Origin: an uncultured Bacteroidales bacterium
GTDB lineage: Bacteria > Bacteroidota > Bacteroidia > Bacteroidales > UBA932
Length of the DNA stretch: 6,808 nt
Assembly: GCA_937890845.1 (NCBI GenBank)
Contig: CALADR010000061.1
Coordinates: 1-6,808 of the forward strand
Reading direction: 5' to 3'
The notes below the pieces were generated by a model that saw only the letters and a program-made list of their open reading frames with translations, was not told where the DNA came from and ran no database searches. Below are positions 6,265 through 6,808 of the stretch, piece after piece (within the stretch, counting starts at the first letter, position 1; every line of letters starts with the position of its first letter). Position numbers and translations under genes: made by a program.

Positions 6265-6808
6265 ATGTCCGGATTGTCCATCAAACAGAGAATAGCATTT
6301 GAACTTCACCGCCAGTTGGTCCTCGATAATGCTGAAAAACACGAGTTGAGACAGTTGTTTTGGGAGTGTACGCTCAGATGCAACATGAAATGCCGTCATT
6401 GCGGAAGCGACTGTAAAGTATCTTCTCTTCATCCTGATATGCCGTTTGCAGATTTTGAAAAAGTGCTGCGCCGTATTAAGGAAAAGTATGATTCTCATAA
6501 GATTATGGTCATAGTTACCGGTGGTGAGCCTCTTATGAGAAAGGATATAGAGCAGTGCGGAAGGGCTATTTATGATATGGAATTCCCGTGGGGAATAGTC
6601 TCAAACGGACTGCTGATGACACCTAAGAAAATCGACGGGCTTCTTCGCTCGGGCCTTCATGCGGCGACAATCAGCCTTGACGGATTCCAGGCAGAGCATG
6701 AGTGGATGCGTGGAGTGCCGGGAAGTTTCAAAAATGCATCTGAAGCTGTCAGAATCCTTGCGAACGAGCCGTCAATCAAATTTGATGTAGTCACTTGTGT
6801 GAACAATA
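6265..6808 (+). CDS. Radical SAM enzyme of the rSAM/lipoprotein system, N-terminal 181 residues (runs off right edge)
   Basis: Radical SAM enzymes use a [4Fe-4S] cluster to cleave S-adenosylmethionine and start radical chemistry. The cluster motif CNMKCRHC places the three ligands at Cys39, Cys43 and Cys46. The SAM-binding GGEPL lies at 86-90, SNG at 113-115 and SLDG at 137-140, all in the order expected for the (beta/alpha)6 barrel. The pattern resembles peptide-modifying SPASM-type enzymes (HCGSDC after the cluster, EHEWMRG after SLDG). The family recalled is TIGR04133, which occurs with the lipoprotein family of the gene just upstream. The C-terminal half, including any SPASM auxiliary-cluster cysteines, is outside the window, so this cannot be confirmed here. 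The ATG at 6265 is the only in-frame start near the upstream stop; an ATG at 6258 is in another frame. Confidence 0.93.
   Translation, partial: MSGLSIKQRIAFELHRQLVLDNAEKHELRQLFWECTLRCNMKCRHCGSDCKVSSLHPDMPFADFEKVLRRIKEKYDSHKIMVIVTGGEPLMRKDIEQCGRAIYDMEFPWGIVSNGLLMTPKKIDGLLRSGLHAATISLDGFQAEHEWMRGVPGSFKNASEAVRILANEPSIKFDVVTCVNN

Noticed and set aside
1..6808. tRNA genes, rRNA, CRISPR arrays or intact insertion sequences.
   Set aside because: No cloverleaf-like sequence, regularly spaced repeats, transposase frame or terminal inverted repeats were seen on either strand.

Overview
The window looks like chromosomal DNA of a Bacteroidales gut-type bacterium. The evidence is a PPi-type phosphofructokinase, a surface lipoprotein of the coiled-coil/collagen-like/FISUMP kind common in Bacteroides and Alistipes relatives, a radical SAM/lipoprotein gene pair known from this group, starts without clear Shine-Dalgarno sequences, and TAnnTTTG promoter elements. 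The genus cannot be fixed from the sequence alone.

Layout. Positions 1-1260 (minus) hold the N-terminal 420 residues of NAD-dependent DNA ligase LigA; its 3' part lies off the left edge. A 136-bp divergent intergenic region carries one good -7 element in each direction. Positions 1397-2564 (plus) hold a phosphofructokinase with PPi-type signatures that is split: a 49-codon N-terminal piece ends at a stop, and a 338-codon piece continues in another frame. A stretch expected between them is absent. Three hairpins follow (2571-2672), the middle one a perfect 16-bp stem. Positions 2642-3024 have no intact gene, but contain an 8-bp inverted repeat, a TTTGTACC direct repeat and short coding-like fragments. 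Positions 3025-5013 (minus) encode a 662-residue lipoprotein whose C-terminal end resembles the variable region of diversity-generating retroelement (DGR) targets. Positions 5207-5557 (minus) encode a small glutaredoxin-like protein. From 5801 to the right edge (plus) lies a two-gene operon: a small lipoprotein and a radical SAM enzyme, cut off by the window end.

How the genes relate. ligA and pfk are housekeeping genes sharing a divergent promoter region. The large lipoprotein and the glutaredoxin gene point the same way but are separated by a probable terminator. The rSAM/lipoprotein pair is the only clear functional system here. This pairing is recognised as a family in Bacteroidetes, but to my knowledge its product and chemistry are not established. 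The observations most worth following are the broken pfk, the DGR-like codon pattern at the end of the large lipoprotein, and the rSAM/lipoprotein pair.
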